Notes: a model not told the origin generated them from the sequence alone. A DNA stretch of 48,383 nt from Blastococcus tunisiensis (GCF_900112815.1 NZ_FOND01000029.1:1-48383), one strand, 5' to 3'. Numbered from the stretch's first letter, positions 7,946 to 17,018 are shown. Numbers and translations: made by a program.

Positions 7946-9562
7946 CTAGAGCTGGGCGGCGACCAGGGACTCCAGCAGCAGGTCGGGGTGCTTCTCCTTG
8001 AACACCCGCAGGCCCCACTTGTCGCCGAACACCGCGACGTACTCGCCGTTGGTCCGCTGGAGCACCTCGGCGTTGCGCGCCGTCGCGACCACGGGCGCCG
8101 AGGCCTCGTCGGTGCGCATCGCGATGCTGTACGGCAACCGGTCGAGGTCGACCGCCGCCCCGAACTCGTTCTCCATGCGGTGGGTGGCCACCTCGAACTG
8201 CATCGGCCCGACGACGGCCAGCACCGGTGCGCCGTCGCCACGACGGTCCGAGCGCAGCACCTGGACGACGCCCTCGGAGTCCAGCTGCTCGATGCCGCGG
8301 CGGAACTGCTTGTGCTTGCCGGTGTCCCGGCCGCGGCAGACGGCGAAGTGCTCGGGGGCGAACGTGGTCAGCGGCGGGTAGGTCACCGGGCGCTCGGCGT
8401 AGAGCGTGTCGCCCACCCCGAGGGCGGCCGCGTTCACCAGGCCGACGACGTCGCCGGGGTAGGCGGTGTCGATGCTCTCCCGCTCGCGGCCGAACACGTG
8501 CTGGGCGTACTTGGTGGCGAACGGCCGCCCGGTGCGGGCGTGGGTGACCACCATGCCGCGCTCGAAGACACCGGAGCAGATGCGGATGAAGGCCAGCCGG
8601 TCGCGGTGCGCGGTGTCCATGCCGGCCTGCACCTTGAACACGAAGGCGCTGAACGGGTCGGTGACCTCGCGCGTCCCGCCGTCGGCGGTGGTCACGCCGG
8701 TCGGTGCGGGGGCCATCCCGACGAGGGTGTCCAGCAGTGCGCCGACGCCGAAGTTCGAGACGGCGGAGGCGAACAGCACCGGCGTGGTCACGCCGTCCAG
8801 GAACAGCGACTGCTCGTGGTCCTGCCCACTGGCGCCGAGCAGCTCCACCTCCTCGACGGCCTGCTGCCACGGCTCGCCCTCCCGGTCGGCGGCGGCCTCG
8901 GCGGACAGCGTCTCCTCGGGGGCGATGGTGGCGCCGCCGGCGGTGCGGGTGAAGCGGCGGTAGCTGCCGTCGCGGCGGTCGAGCACGCCGCGGAAGTCCC
9001 CGGCGATGCCGACCGGCCAGGTCAGGGGAGTGGGCGTGAGGCCGGTCCGCTCGCTGATCTCGTCCATCAGCTCGAGCGCGTCCTTGCCCGGCCGGTCCCA
9101 CTTGTTGACCACGGTGATCACCGGGATGCCGCGGTGCCGGCAGACGGCGAACAGCTTCATCGTCTGCGCCTCGAGGCCCTTGGCCGCGTCGATCAGCATC
9201 ACCGCGGCGTCGACGGCGGTCAGCACCCGGTAGGTGTCCTCGGAGAAGTCCGAGTGCCCGGGGGTGTCGAGCAGGTTGACGACCGCGTCCGCGTACTCGA
9301 ACTGCAGCGCGGCCGAGGTGATGGAGATGCCGCGGGCCTTCTCCATGTCCATCCAGTCCGACACCGTGCCGCGGCGGCCGGCCTTGCCGTGCACCGCGCC
9401 GGCCTGGCCGATGACCCGGGCGTGCAGGGCGAGTGCCTCGGTGAGCGTGGACTTCCCGGCGTCGGGGTGGCTGATCACGGCGAACGTGCGCCGCCGGGAG
9501 GCCTGCTCGACGACGTCCCGGGCGGTGGCGCCCGACGGTGCCTGCTGGTCCACCGCGCTCAT
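7946..9562 (-). CDS. prfC: Peptide chain release factor 3
   Basis: 538 aa, full length for RF3, the GTPase that recycles RF1/RF2 from the ribosome after termination. G1 SHPDAGKST (about 31-39), a DTPGH G3 motif (about 98) and NKWD G4 (about 152) are all present, followed by RF3-type domains 2 and 3 (QFEVATHRMENEFG near residue 470). The ATG at 9562 is chosen because RF3 homology begins within 20 residues; a longer open frame to 9676 adds unrelated Arg/Pro-rich sequence. It is convergent with the preceding gene and divergent from the sulfide cluster. Confidence 0.92.
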   Translation of the reverse strand: MSAVDQQAPSGATARDVVEQASRRRTFAVISHPDAGKSTLTEALALHARVIGQAGAVHGKAGRRGTVSDWMDMEKARGISITSAALQFEYADAVVNLLDTPGHSDFSEDTYRVLTAVDAAVMLIDAAKGLEAQTMKLFAVCRHRGIPVITVVNKWDRPGKDALELMDEISERTGLTPTPLTWPVGIAGDFRGVLDRRDGSYRRFTRTAGGATIAPEETLSAEAAADREGEPWQQAVEEVELLGASGQDHEQSLFLDGVTTPVLFASAVSNFGVGALLDTLVGMAPAPTGVTTADGGTREVTDPFSAFVFKVQAGMDTAHRDRLAFIRICSGVFERGMVVTHARTGRPFATKYAQHVFGRERESIDTAYPGDVVGLVNAAALGVGDTLYAERPVTYPPLTTFAPEHFAVCRGRDTGKHKQFRRGIEQLDSEGVVQVLRSDRRGDGAPVLAVVGPMQFEVATHRMENEFGAAVDLDRLPYSIAMRTDEASAPVVATARNAEVLQRTNGEYVAVFGDKWGLRVFKEKHPDLLLESLVAAQL

Positions 9563-9730
9563 CGGGCCCTGCTCAGGACGGCACGGAACCGGGCGGGCGC
9601 GGAGGGAAACACCCTTCGACAGTAATCCGGCCGGCGGAGCGTCCGGGGGACGCCCGGGGATCCGGAGCCGAACCACCGGCCGAGGGCAGGACGTCGCGCG
9701 AGGCGAGGACCTTCGTCCAATGCGGCTCGC

Positions 9731-9750
9731 ATACCCCCGGGGGGTACTTT
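9731..9750 (+). promoter_or_regulatory. CsoR/CstR-type operator overlapping the -10 of the sulfide operon
   Basis: The near-perfect palindrome ATACCCCCGGGGGGTAC (9731-9747) matches the A/T-flanked C-tract/G-tract operator of the CsoR/CstR repressor family. A TACTTT hexamer (9745-9750) that could be the -10 overlaps its right end, so repressor binding would block the promoter. The predicted leader of about 33 nt carries GAAGGAG (9776-9782), 7 nt before the GTG. The repressor gene itself is not in the window. Placement of the -10 is inference; the palindrome is seen directly. Confidence 0.75.
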
Positions 9751-9789
9751 CACCTCTATTGGTGGACGACGGACCGAAGGAGCGCCACA

Positions 9790-11172
9790 GTGTTCTTCAC
9801 CCAGTACTACCTCGACTGCCTGTCGCAGGCGTCGTACCTCGTCGCGGACGAGACGAGCCGGCAGGCCGTGGTGGTCGACCCCCGTCGCGACGTCGCCGAG
9901 TACCTGGCCGACGCCGAGGCCCACGGCCTGACGATCGTCGGCGTCATCGACACCCACTTCCACGCCGACTTCCTCGCCGGCCACCTGGAGCTGGCCGCGG
10001 CCACGGGAGCGTGGATCGGCTTCGGGCGGCGGGCGGAGGCCGACTTCCCCATCCGCGGGCTGGCCGACGGCGAGCGGATCTCCCTCGGCGACGTGACCCT
10101 GCAGATCATGGAGACCCCCGGGCACACCCCGGAGTCGATCTCCGTGCTGGTCTTCGAGCACGCCGACGACGAGGTGCCCTACGGAGTCCTGACCGGCGAC
10201 GCGCTCTTCATCGGTGACGTCGGCCGGCCCGACCTGCTCGCCTCCATCGGGGTCACCGCCGACGAGCTGGGCCGGATGCTCTACGCCTCGGTGCAGCAGA
10301 AGCTCATGGCGCTGCCCGACGAGGTCCGTGTCTTCCCGGCCCACGGTGCGGGCTCGGCGTGCGGCAAGAACCTCTCGACGGAGCGGCAGTCGACCATCGG
10401 CGAGCAGCGAGCGATGAACTACGCCTGCCAGCCGATGACCGAGGACCAGTTCCTCGCCATCGTCACCGAGGGGCAGCCCTCGGCCCCGGACTACTTCGTC
10501 TACGACGCGATCCTCAACCGCCAGCAGCACCCGGTCTTCGACGCGGCGGCCGCCCCGGTGCCCCTGGACCTGGCCGAGCTGCTCGAGCGGCAGGCGGCGG
10601 GGGCGTTCGTGCTGGACGCCCGCGAGCCGCAGGAGTTCGCCGCCGGGCACCTGGCCGGCGCGGTGAACGTCCCCGCCGACGGCCGGTTCGCCGAGACCTC
10701 CGGCATGGTCGTGCGGCCCGACGAGGAGATCGTCGTCATCGCCCCGCAGGACCGTGAGGAGGAGATCGTCGTCCGGCTGGCCCGGATCGGTTTCGACCGG
10801 GTCGCGGGGTACCTGCGCGAGCCCGAGGGCGCCTTCCTCGGCGCACCGGAACGCGTGGTGCGTGCCAGCCGCGTCACGGCGAGCGAGCTCGACGAGGCCC
10901 TGGAGCGGCCGGTGCCGCCGACGGTCGTGGACGTCCGCAACACCGGTGAGCTGATCACCGGGAGCATCCCCGGCGCCGTCAACATCCCGCTCGCCCAGCT
11001 GCCGAAGCGGCTGGCGGAGATCCCCCGGGACCGACCCGTCGTCGTCCACTGCGCCGGCGGCTACCGCTCCAGCGTGGCCGCCTCCGTGCTGCGCAAGGCC
11101 GGCTGGACCGACGTCTCCGACCTGCTCGGCGGCTTCGCCGCCTGGGCGCTCGCCAACCGGCTGCCCGCCTGA
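9790..11172 (+). CDS. cstB: CstB-like persulfide dioxygenase-rhodanese fusion
   Basis: 460 aa with the three-part layout of CstB. Residues 1-250 are a metallo-beta-lactamase persulfide dioxygenase with THFHADFLAGH (H56, H58, D60, H65) and later HTPES and GDALFIGDVGRPD metal-site motifs. Residues about 265-355 are a rhodanese-homology domain lacking the catalytic Cys (APQDREEE where the Cys loop should be). Residues about 365-460 are an active-type rhodanese with C421 in HCAGGYRSS. The expected role is to oxidise low-molecular-weight persulfides to sulfite/thiosulfate in the cytosol. It is followed 26 bp later by the SQR gene and preceded by a CstR-type operator, so persulfide-induced derepression is likely. 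Confidence 0.87.
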   Translation: MFFTQYYLDCLSQASYLVADETSRQAVVVDPRRDVAEYLADAEAHGLTIVGVIDTHFHADFLAGHLELAAATGAWIGFGRRAEADFPIRGLADGERISLGDVTLQIMETPGHTPESISVLVFEHADDEVPYGVLTGDALFIGDVGRPDLLASIGVTADELGRMLYASVQQKLMALPDEVRVFPAHGAGSACGKNLSTERQSTIGEQRAMNYACQPMTEDQFLAIVTEGQPSAPDYFVYDAILNRQQHPVFDAAAAPVPLDLAELLERQAAGAFVLDAREPQEFAAGHLAGAVNVPADGRFAETSGMVVRPDEEIVVIAPQDREEEIVVRLARIGFDRVAGYLREPEGAFLGAPERVVRASRVTASELDEALERPVPPTVVDVRNTGELITGSIPGAVNIPLAQLPKRLAEIPRDRPVVVHCAGGYRSSVAASVLRKAGWTDVSDLLGGFAAWALANRLPA

Positions 11173-11198
11173 ATTCCGCGCTCTCGAAGGAGTGAGCC

Positions 11199-12404
11199 AT
11201 GCCACCCACCGATGCCCACCACGAGGTCCTGATCGTCGGCGGCGGCACCGCCGGCATCAGCGTCGCCGCCCGCCTGCGGCGGGCCGGGCAGGAGGACGTC
11301 GGCATCATCGAGCCGGCGACCACGCACTACTACCAACCGTTGTGGACCCTGGTCGGCGGCGGTCGGGCACCCATCGCCGAGAGCGCCCGGCCGGAGGCGA
11401 CGGTCATGCCGAAGGGCACCGACTGGATCCAGGACGCCGCCGAGGACGTCGATCCCGTCGACCGGCGGGTGTTCCTGCGGTCGGGCCGCCGGGTGACCTA
11501 CGACCACCTGGTCGTGGCCCCCGGCATCCAGCTGGACTGGGACCGCGTGCCCGGCATGACCGAGGCCCTGGACACCCCGCAGGTAGCCAGCAACTACACC
11601 TACGGCCTGGCGCCCAAGACCTGGTCGCGGATCAGGGCGATGCGCAGCGGCACGGCGGTGTTCACGATGCCGGCAGGCCCGATCAAGTGCGCCGGCGCCC
11701 CGCAGAAGATCGCCTACCTGGCGGCCGACCACTGGCGCGAGCAGGGGGTGCTGAAGGACATCCGGATCGTGCTCGTCCTCCCCACGCCGGCGATGTTCGG
11801 CGTGAAGGTCTTCTCCGACGAGCTCGACCGCGTCGTCGCCAGGTACGGCATCGAGGTGCACCTCGACAGCGAGGTCACCGAGATCGACGGCGAGGGCCGG
11901 TCGGTGATCGTCACCGACAACGCCAACGGCACCAAGGAGGCCGTTCGCTACGACTTCCTGCACGTCGTCCCGCCGCAGTCGGCCCCGGACTGGCTCACGG
12001 CCACGCCGCTGGCCGACCCGGCCAACCCGAACGGCTACGTGGAGATCGACAAGGAGACGATGCGGCACGTCCGCTTCCCGGAGGTCTTCGCCCTCGGTGA
12101 CGCCGGTTCCTCACCCAACTCCAAGACCGGGGCGGCGATCCGCAAGCAGGCGCCGGTCGTGGTGGCGAACCTCCTGGCGGCCATGGCCGGGACGGAGCCG
12201 CCGGCCCGGTACGACGGCTACGCGTCCTGCCCGATCACCACCGCGCGCGACCGGATGCTGCTCTGCGAGTTCGACTACTCGCTGCAGCCGCACCCGACGA
12301 TCCCGTTCATCGACACCACCCACGAGCGCTACGACATGTGGCTGGTCAAGCGCTACGGGCTGCCGGCCATGTACTGGAATCTCATGCTCAGGGGCCGGAC
12401 CTGA
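11199..12404 (+). CDS. sqr: Sulfide:quinone oxidoreductase
   Basis: 401-aa flavoprotein that should oxidise H2S at the membrane face, pass electrons to quinone and deliver sulfane sulfur to a thiol acceptor. The N-terminal FAD site GGGTAGIS is at 14-21. The two redox Cys expected of SQR are plausible at C164 (GPIKCAGAPQK) and C344 (GYASCPITT); the C-terminal aromatic/basic tail (YDMWLVKRYGLPAMYWNLML) suits membrane association. It follows the CstB-like gene in the same operon with its own GAAGGAG site, so sulfide oxidation and persulfide removal are co-expressed. Confidence 0.88.
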   Translation: MPPTDAHHEVLIVGGGTAGISVAARLRRAGQEDVGIIEPATTHYYQPLWTLVGGGRAPIAESARPEATVMPKGTDWIQDAAEDVDPVDRRVFLRSGRRVTYDHLVVAPGIQLDWDRVPGMTEALDTPQVASNYTYGLAPKTWSRIRAMRSGTAVFTMPAGPIKCAGAPQKIAYLAADHWREQGVLKDIRIVLVLPTPAMFGVKVFSDELDRVVARYGIEVHLDSEVTEIDGEGRSVIVTDNANGTKEAVRYDFLHVVPPQSAPDWLTATPLADPANPNGYVEIDKETMRHVRFPEVFALGDAGSSPNSKTGAAIRKQAPVVVANLLAAMAGTEPPARYDGYASCPITTARDRMLLCEFDYSLQPHPTIPFIDTTHERYDMWLVKRYGLPAMYWNLMLRGRT

Positions 12405-12471
12405 GAGAGGGGCCGGGCGGGCGCAGGGAGCCGGGCGGCGCAGGCGGAGGGGACACGGGCAGGATGCAGGG

Positions 12472-13647
12472 ATGGCTCCTCGTCCCGCGCCCTCGTCCGG
12501 AGTCCTCGGCGCCGCCGGCCGGGTGGCCACCGCCGGCCCGGTCCGGAGCGCGGACCTGCGGCTGGCCGGCGCGTCCCTGCCGATGCTCGGGACCGCCCGC
12601 GTCTACACCTGCGGGATCACGCCCTACGACGTCACCCATCTCGGGCACGCGGCGACCTTCGTGTGGGCGGACGCGTTGCGCGGCGTCCTCGACCTGGCGG
12701 GGGTCGAGGTGGTCAGCAGCCGCAACGTCACCGATGTCGACGACGTGCTGACCCGTGCCGCGGAGGCCCGCGGCAAGCACTACGACGAGTTCGCGCTGAG
12801 CCAGGAGTACCTGTTCGAGCGGGACATGGACGAGCTGGCGGTCCACCGGCCCACACTCGAACCCCGCGCCCGCTACTACGTCACCCACGTCCTGCAGCTG
12901 ACCGCCGCACTGCTGGCCAGGGACGCGGCCTACGAGCGCGAGGGGCACGTCTTCTTCCGCGGCGCCGACGTGCCCGCCCGGGCCGGGCTGGACCGCGCCG
13001 CCGCGCTGGAGCTCTCCGCCGCCTTCGGCGACGAGCCCGGCGACCCGCTGCGCGAGGACCCCTTCGACGTCCCGCTGTGGCGTCCCTCGGGGGAGACCGA
13101 CCCCGCGTGGCCGAGCCCCTGGGGCTGGGGACGGCCGGGCTGGCACGCGGAGTGTGCCGCGATGGCGGCGGCAACCCTCGGGTCGACCGTGGACGTGCTC
13201 GTCGGCGGTGCTGACCTGAGCTACCCGCACCACGCATACCAGGCCGCCATGGTGGAGGCGGCCGTGTCCGTCGCCCCGTTCGCCCGCCGGGCGATGCACG
13301 TCGGTGCGGTGTCGCAGGACGGTGCCAAGATGTCGAAGTCCACCGGCAACCTGACGCTGGTGGCCGACCTGCTGGAGACCACGCCGGCCGCGGCCGTGCG
13401 GCTGATGCTGCTCGACCGGCGCTGGGCCGAGGGCTGGGAGTTCCGGCCCGAGCTGCTGAGCGCGGCCACGGGGAAGCTGCACGATCTGTACGCCGCCGCG
13501 GCCCGGCCCGGGGTGGCGGAGGCCGCGCAGGAGGAGGTCACCGACGCGCTGCTCGACGACCTCGACGTCCCGCGGGCGCTGGCGGTGGCCACCGAGGCCG
13601 GGGGAGCGGCCGGTCGGCTGCTGGTCCGGGCACTGTCCCTGGGCTGA
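12472..13647 (+). CDS. MshC/cysteinyl-tRNA-synthetase-like ligase
   Basis: 391 aa. Class I synthetase core with HLGH (56-59) and KMSKS (about 286-290), and the zinc/cysteine-site residues Cys47 (YTCGITPYD), a second Cys in PGWHAECAAM and His residues in SYPHHAYQ. CGITPYDxTHLGHAATF and the absence of a tRNA anticodon-binding C-terminal domain fit MshC, which joins cysteine to GlcN-Ins in mycothiol synthesis, better than CysRS. It nevertheless lacks the canonical MshC N-terminus and could be a paralogue. Only 391 aa against about 410 for MshC and more than 450 for CysRS. CAGGAT lies 6 nt before the ATG, suggesting a leaderless start. Confidence 0.68.
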   Translation: MAPRPAPSSGVLGAAGRVATAGPVRSADLRLAGASLPMLGTARVYTCGITPYDVTHLGHAATFVWADALRGVLDLAGVEVVSSRNVTDVDDVLTRAAEARGKHYDEFALSQEYLFERDMDELAVHRPTLEPRARYYVTHVLQLTAALLARDAAYEREGHVFFRGADVPARAGLDRAAALELSAAFGDEPGDPLREDPFDVPLWRPSGETDPAWPSPWGWGRPGWHAECAAMAAATLGSTVDVLVGGADLSYPHHAYQAAMVEAAVSVAPFARRAMHVGAVSQDGAKMSKSTGNLTLVADLLETTPAAAVRLMLLDRRWAEGWEFRPELLSAATGKLHDLYAAAARPGVAEAAQEEVTDALLDDLDVPRALAVATEAGGAAGRLLVRALSLG

Positions 13648-13660
13648 GCCCGGCGTCGGC

Positions 13661-14512
13661 TCAGACCTCCTCGACCGTGAACGTCCGCGTCGGGGAGACG
13701 AACTCGTCCTGCGCGGCCACGAGCAGGATCTCCCGCGAGCCGGCGTTCTCGGTGCGCTGCAGCAGGCCGAAGACCGAGGCCGCGGCCCGGCCCAGTGCGA
13801 CGTCGGCCGACCGGGTGTCGAGCCAGTGCGCCAGGAAGAGCGCCGCGATCGCGTCCCCCGCGCCGTTGACCGACAGCCCCAGGCGCGGCGTGCGGACGCG
13901 GAAGTGCCGGCCGCCCTCGGAGGCCAGCAGGTCGACGGCGTCGTCCGGGGTGTCGTCGGTGATGAGCGACGTGGTGAGGACGACGCCCGGCCCGAGGGCC
14001 TGCACCGCGGCGACCGCCTCCTCGACCTCCGGCAGCGTCCGCGTCGTCCGCCCGGAGAGCAGGTCGAGCTCGAAGTGGTTGGGCGTGACGACGTCGGCCG
14101 CCGGCACGGCGACGTCGCGCATGAACTCTGCGATGCCGGGGCGCACGAAGACGCCGCGGCCGACGTCCCCGATGACCGGGTCGCAGGCGTAGACGGCGCC
14201 GGGGCTGGCCGCCCGGACCCGCGCCACGGTCCCGACGACGGCGTGCCCGATGTCGGCCGACCCGAGGTACCCGGAGAGCACCGCGTCGCAGCTGCCCAGC
14301 ACGCCCCGGTCGGCGATGCCCTGCACGACCTCCTCCACGGCCTGCCCGTCGAACACCCGGCCGGTCCACTCGCCGTACCCGGTGTGGTTGGAGAACTGGA
14401 CGGTGTGCACCGGCCACACCTCGATGCCGAGGCGCTGGAGCGGGAAGACGGCGGCGGCGTTGCCGACGTGCCCGTAGGCGACGTGGGACTGGATCGAGAG
14501 GACGTTCACCAC
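13661..14512 (-). CDS. pdxY: Pyridoxal kinase
   Basis: 283-aa ribokinase-fold enzyme phosphorylating pyridoxal (vitamin B6 salvage). Visible PdxK/PdxY features are SIQSHVAYGHVGNAAA at the N-terminus, the FSNHTGYGEWTG substrate-loop segment, CDPVIGD and the NGAGDAIAALF anion-hole/catalytic Asp motif. Tandem GTG codons at 14512 and 14509 are both possible starts. It is convergent with the MshC-like gene (13 bp apart). Confidence 0.88.
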   Translation of the reverse strand: MVNVLSIQSHVAYGHVGNAAAVFPLQRLGIEVWPVHTVQFSNHTGYGEWTGRVFDGQAVEEVVQGIADRGVLGSCDAVLSGYLGSADIGHAVVGTVARVRAASPGAVYACDPVIGDVGRGVFVRPGIAEFMRDVAVPAADVVTPNHFELDLLSGRTTRTLPEVEEAVAAVQALGPGVVLTTSLITDDTPDDAVDLLASEGGRHFRVRTPRLGLSVNGAGDAIAALFLAHWLDTRSADVALGRAAASVFGLLQRTENAGSREILLVAAQDEFVSPTRTFTVEEV

Positions 14513-14571
14513 AGCCGGACACGGTGGCACACTGCCCGTGGCACCTGCTGCGCGGCCCCGCCGGAGCGCTC

Positions 14572-14994
14572 CTACCGCGGCCGCCCGGCCTGCTGCCCGG
14601 TGCCGGCGGCCAGGCGGGCCGCGACCAGGCCGCCGGCCACCGCGCCGGCCGCGTTGAGCAGCGCGTCCAGCGGTGAGACGACGCGGCCCAGCGGCAGCGC
14701 CCACTGCATCAGCTCGATCGCGGTCGCGCCGCCGACCGACGCGGCCGCCAGCCGGTGCGGGACCGCCAGCCCCGGCCACCGGGCCACGGCGAGCGCGGCC
14801 GACGGCGCCAGCAGCGCCAGGTTGCCGGTCAGCTGCAGCATCGCGGTCGGCGAGTCCCAGCCCGAGGCGTACCAGCGCAGCTCCGCGAGGGGCGCCCCCC
14901 ACGTCCAGCCGCTCCCGGTCGGCGCCAGGGTCAGCAGCACCACCACGGCCAGCGTCAGCAGCAGCACGAGGTCGAGCGTGCGCCGGGCCGGCAT
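14572..14994 (-). CDS. VanZ-like membrane protein
   Basis: 140 aa with about four hydrophobic helices (residues about 7-24, 50-68, 76-96 and 112-130) and the VanZ-family NLALLAPSAALAVARWP and ATAIELMQWALPLGRVVSPLDALLNAAGAVAG motif region, whose Glu and Asp are conserved in VanZ proteins. Role unknown in general; VanZ confers low-level teicoplanin resistance in its type system. Its start ATG overlaps the TGA of the upstream gene by one base (TGATG), so the two are translationally coupled. Confidence 0.78.
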   Translation of the reverse strand: MPARRTLDLVLLLTLAVVVLLTLAPTGSGWTWGAPLAELRWYASGWDSPTAMLQLTGNLALLAPSAALAVARWPGLAVPHRLAAASVGGATAIELMQWALPLGRVVSPLDALLNAAGAVAGGLVAARLAAGTGQQAGRPR

Positions 14995-15458
14995 CACGGA
15001 GCGGCCGCCCACGGCGCCTGCTCGACCAGCGCGGCGATCGCCGCCGAACCCAGCGCGTCGACCTCGCCGGCGAGGCGGCGGAGCGACACCGGCTCCCCGG
15101 AGCGCAGCAGTGCCGTCAGCCGCGCCGCGGTTAGGGCCACCCGCGCCCGCCCGTCGGCCGGTGCGCCCCCCCAGGTGGCCGGGTCGAGCGCCCACGGCTC
15201 GGCCAGCTCGTCGGCCAGCCCGGGCAGCCGCCGCAGCAGCGCGCCGCACTCGGCGGCCAGCCGCCACCACCGCCCCGACTCGACCTCGGCCAGCCCGCCG
15301 GCGTCGGCGGTCGCCCAGCGGAGCAGCCGCACCACGTCCGACCAGACCACGTCCGACACCACGTCCGGGACCACGCCGGACCCGGGGGAGGGCCGCCGCG
15401 CGAGGACGAGCCGGTGGGCGGCCGTCGGGTCGAAGAGCCAGTCGTGCGGGTCGTCCAT
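14994..15458 (-). CDS. Hypothetical protein coupled to the VanZ-like gene
   Basis: 154 aa, soluble, Ala/Leu/Trp-rich and helical, with several short repeats of a DVV/SDVV type near residues 35-45. No family recognised. The ATG at 15458 (MDDPHDW) is preceded by GGAGG about 12 nt upstream. It precedes and overlaps the VanZ-like gene, which suggests a shared membrane or envelope role, but this is inference from context only. Confidence 0.65.
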   Translation of the reverse strand: MDDPHDWLFDPTAAHRLVLARRPSPGSGVVPDVVSDVVWSDVVRLLRWATADAGGLAEVESGRWWRLAAECGALLRRLPGLADELAEPWALDPATWGGAPADGRARVALTAARLTALLRSGEPVSLRRLAGEVDALGSAAIAALVEQAPWAAAP

Positions 15459-15615
15459 GCCTCTGCACCGTCCTCCCCCCACCCGGCGACGAGCTGCGGG
15501 GTGGCTGTGGATCGACTGTGACCGGATGCACCGGGACCAGTGCCGGGCCGCACCGCGTCGGGCCGCCGACCGGGGTGCCCGCGGGAGCGGGCAGGACGCC
15601 GACGATCATGGTCCG

Positions 15616-16143
15616 GTGACGACGAACGGCCCGGGCGTGGTGCGCGACGCCGTCCCGGCGGATGCGGCGCGGTGCGCCGAGATCTACGCGCCCTACGTCC
15701 GGGACACCGCGATCTCCTTCGAGACGGAACCGCCGGACGCCGGAGAGGTGGCGCAGCGGATCGCGGCGGCCCAGCGGGAGCACGCGTGGCTGGTGCTCGA
15801 GGACGGCGGCGGGGTGACCGGGTACGCCTACGGGGGCCCGTTCATGAGCCGGACCGCCTACCGGTGGTCGGCGACGGTCAGCGTGTACCTGGACGGCTCC
15901 CGGCGCCGCGCGGGCGGCGGCCGGGCGCTCTACTCGGCGCTGTTCGACCGGCTGGCCGACCGGGGCATCCGCACCGTGCTCGCCGGGATCGCCCTGCCCA
16001 ACGAGGCGAGCGAGGGCCTGCACCGGGCACTGGGCTTCGCTCCGGTGGGCACCTACCGCCGGGTGGGCTGGAAGCTCGGCCGCTGGCACGACGTCGCCTG
16101 GTACCAGAGGGACCTCGTCGCCGAGCGGCCGCCGCCCGGGTGA
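15616..16143 (+). CDS. GNAT N-acetyltransferase, phosphinothricin-acetyltransferase-like
   Basis: 175 aa with the PAT/Pat subfamily pattern: IYAPYVRDTAISFETEPP near the N-terminus, the acetyl-CoA motif RRRAGGGRALYSALF (about 96-110), then NEASEGLHRALGF and GWKLGRWHDVAWYQRDL at the C-terminus. It should acetylate an amino group of a small amine or amino-acid analogue; the physiological substrate is unknown. The GTG at 15616 has GATCAT 6 nt upstream (15604-15609) and no ribosome site, so it is probably leaderless. Confidence 0.85.
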   Translation: MTTNGPGVVRDAVPADAARCAEIYAPYVRDTAISFETEPPDAGEVAQRIAAAQREHAWLVLEDGGGVTGYAYGGPFMSRTAYRWSATVSVYLDGSRRRAGGGRALYSALFDRLADRGIRTVLAGIALPNEASEGLHRALGFAPVGTYRRVGWKLGRWHDVAWYQRDLVAERPPPG

Positions 16144-16158
16144 CCGGCGCCGCGCGGC

Positions 16159-16983
16159 TCAGGCGGTCGCGACGCCGTCCGGGGAAGCGATCTCGGTGTG
16201 CGGCCGGGACTGCCACAGCGCCCATTCGGCGCTGACGTCGCCGGCGGTGCGCAGCAGGCGGGGGAGGTGCTCCTCCAGCAGCCGCTCCCGCGAGGTCTCC
16301 GACGCGTGGACCGTGACGTTCATGGCGGCCCGGACGATGCCGGCGCCGTCCCGGACGGGCACCGCGACCGAGCGGACACCCGGGGCCAGCTCCTCGTCGG
16401 CGAGGGCCCAGCCGCGAGCGCGCACCTCGGTGAGCTCGGCCTGCAGCTGGTCGGCGGAGCGGCCGATGTAGGCGGGCAGGCCCGCCCGGCTGGGGACGGC
16501 GAGCGTCGCCGCCAGCTCGTCCGGCGCCAGGGCGGCCAGCAGGACCTTGCCCTGGGAGGTCTGCACCGCCGGGAAGCGGGTGCCGATCTCCACCCGCAAC
16601 GCGATGATCTTCGGCACGGACACGCGGGCGACGTAGACGATGTCCGAGCCGTCCAGCTGGGCCATCGACGAGGACTCGCCGGTGCCGGCCACCAGCGCCT
16701 CCAGGTGCGGCCGCGCGATCTCCCACAGGCCCAGCGACCCGGCGTAGGCCATCCCCAGGGTGAGCACCTTCGGGGTGAGGGAGAAGGCGCCGCCGGAGCT
16801 GCGGACGAACCCCAGCTCCTCGAGGGTCAGCAGCAGCCGCCGGGCCGTCGGACGGGCGAGCCCGGCCGCGGCCGCGACCTCGGTGAGCGACATGCTGCGG
16901 TGGGCGGCGTCGAAGCTGGCGAGGACGTCGAGCCCCCGCGCCAGGGCCTCCACGAAGTCCGGCCCCGTGCCACGTCCGGCCAT
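16159..16983 (-). CDS. IclR-family transcriptional regulator
   Basis: 274 aa. An N-terminal winged helix (about 10-70: ARGLDVLASFD, LTEVAAAAGLARPTARRLLLTL) and a C-terminal GAF-like effector domain with QTSQGKVLLAAL and DEELAPGVRSVAVPVRD, typical of PcaR/PobR-type regulators of aromatic-acid catabolism. It lies downstream of the amidohydrolase on the same strand, separated by a hairpin, and is the obvious regulator of the divergent catabolic cluster. The ATG at 16983 has GAGGAGG upstream. Confidence 0.88.
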   Translation of the reverse strand: MAGRGTGPDFVEALARGLDVLASFDAAHRSMSLTEVAAAAGLARPTARRLLLTLEELGFVRSSGGAFSLTPKVLTLGMAYAGSLGLWEIARPHLEALVAGTGESSSMAQLDGSDIVYVARVSVPKIIALRVEIGTRFPAVQTSQGKVLLAALAPDELAATLAVPSRAGLPAYIGRSADQLQAELTEVRARGWALADEELAPGVRSVAVPVRDGAGIVRAAMNVTVHASETSRERLLEEHLPRLLRTAGDVSAEWALWQSRPHTEIASPDGVATA

Positions 16984-17018
16984 GCTCGTCCTCCTCGTCG
17001 GCTCCGCCGTGCTGGTAC

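Noticed and set aside
5148-9101. Very long open frames on the strand opposite to recognised genes, here 1317 codons; others at 36827-40897, 42614-46120 and 101-1381
   Set aside because: They lie antisense to genes with clear motifs, are rich in Arg/Pro/Ala/Gly low-complexity sequence and show no domains; they follow from high GC content.
12472-13647. Annotation as cysteinyl-tRNA synthetase
   Set aside because: Too short, no C-terminal tRNA-binding domain, and the CGITPYD signature is MshC-like.
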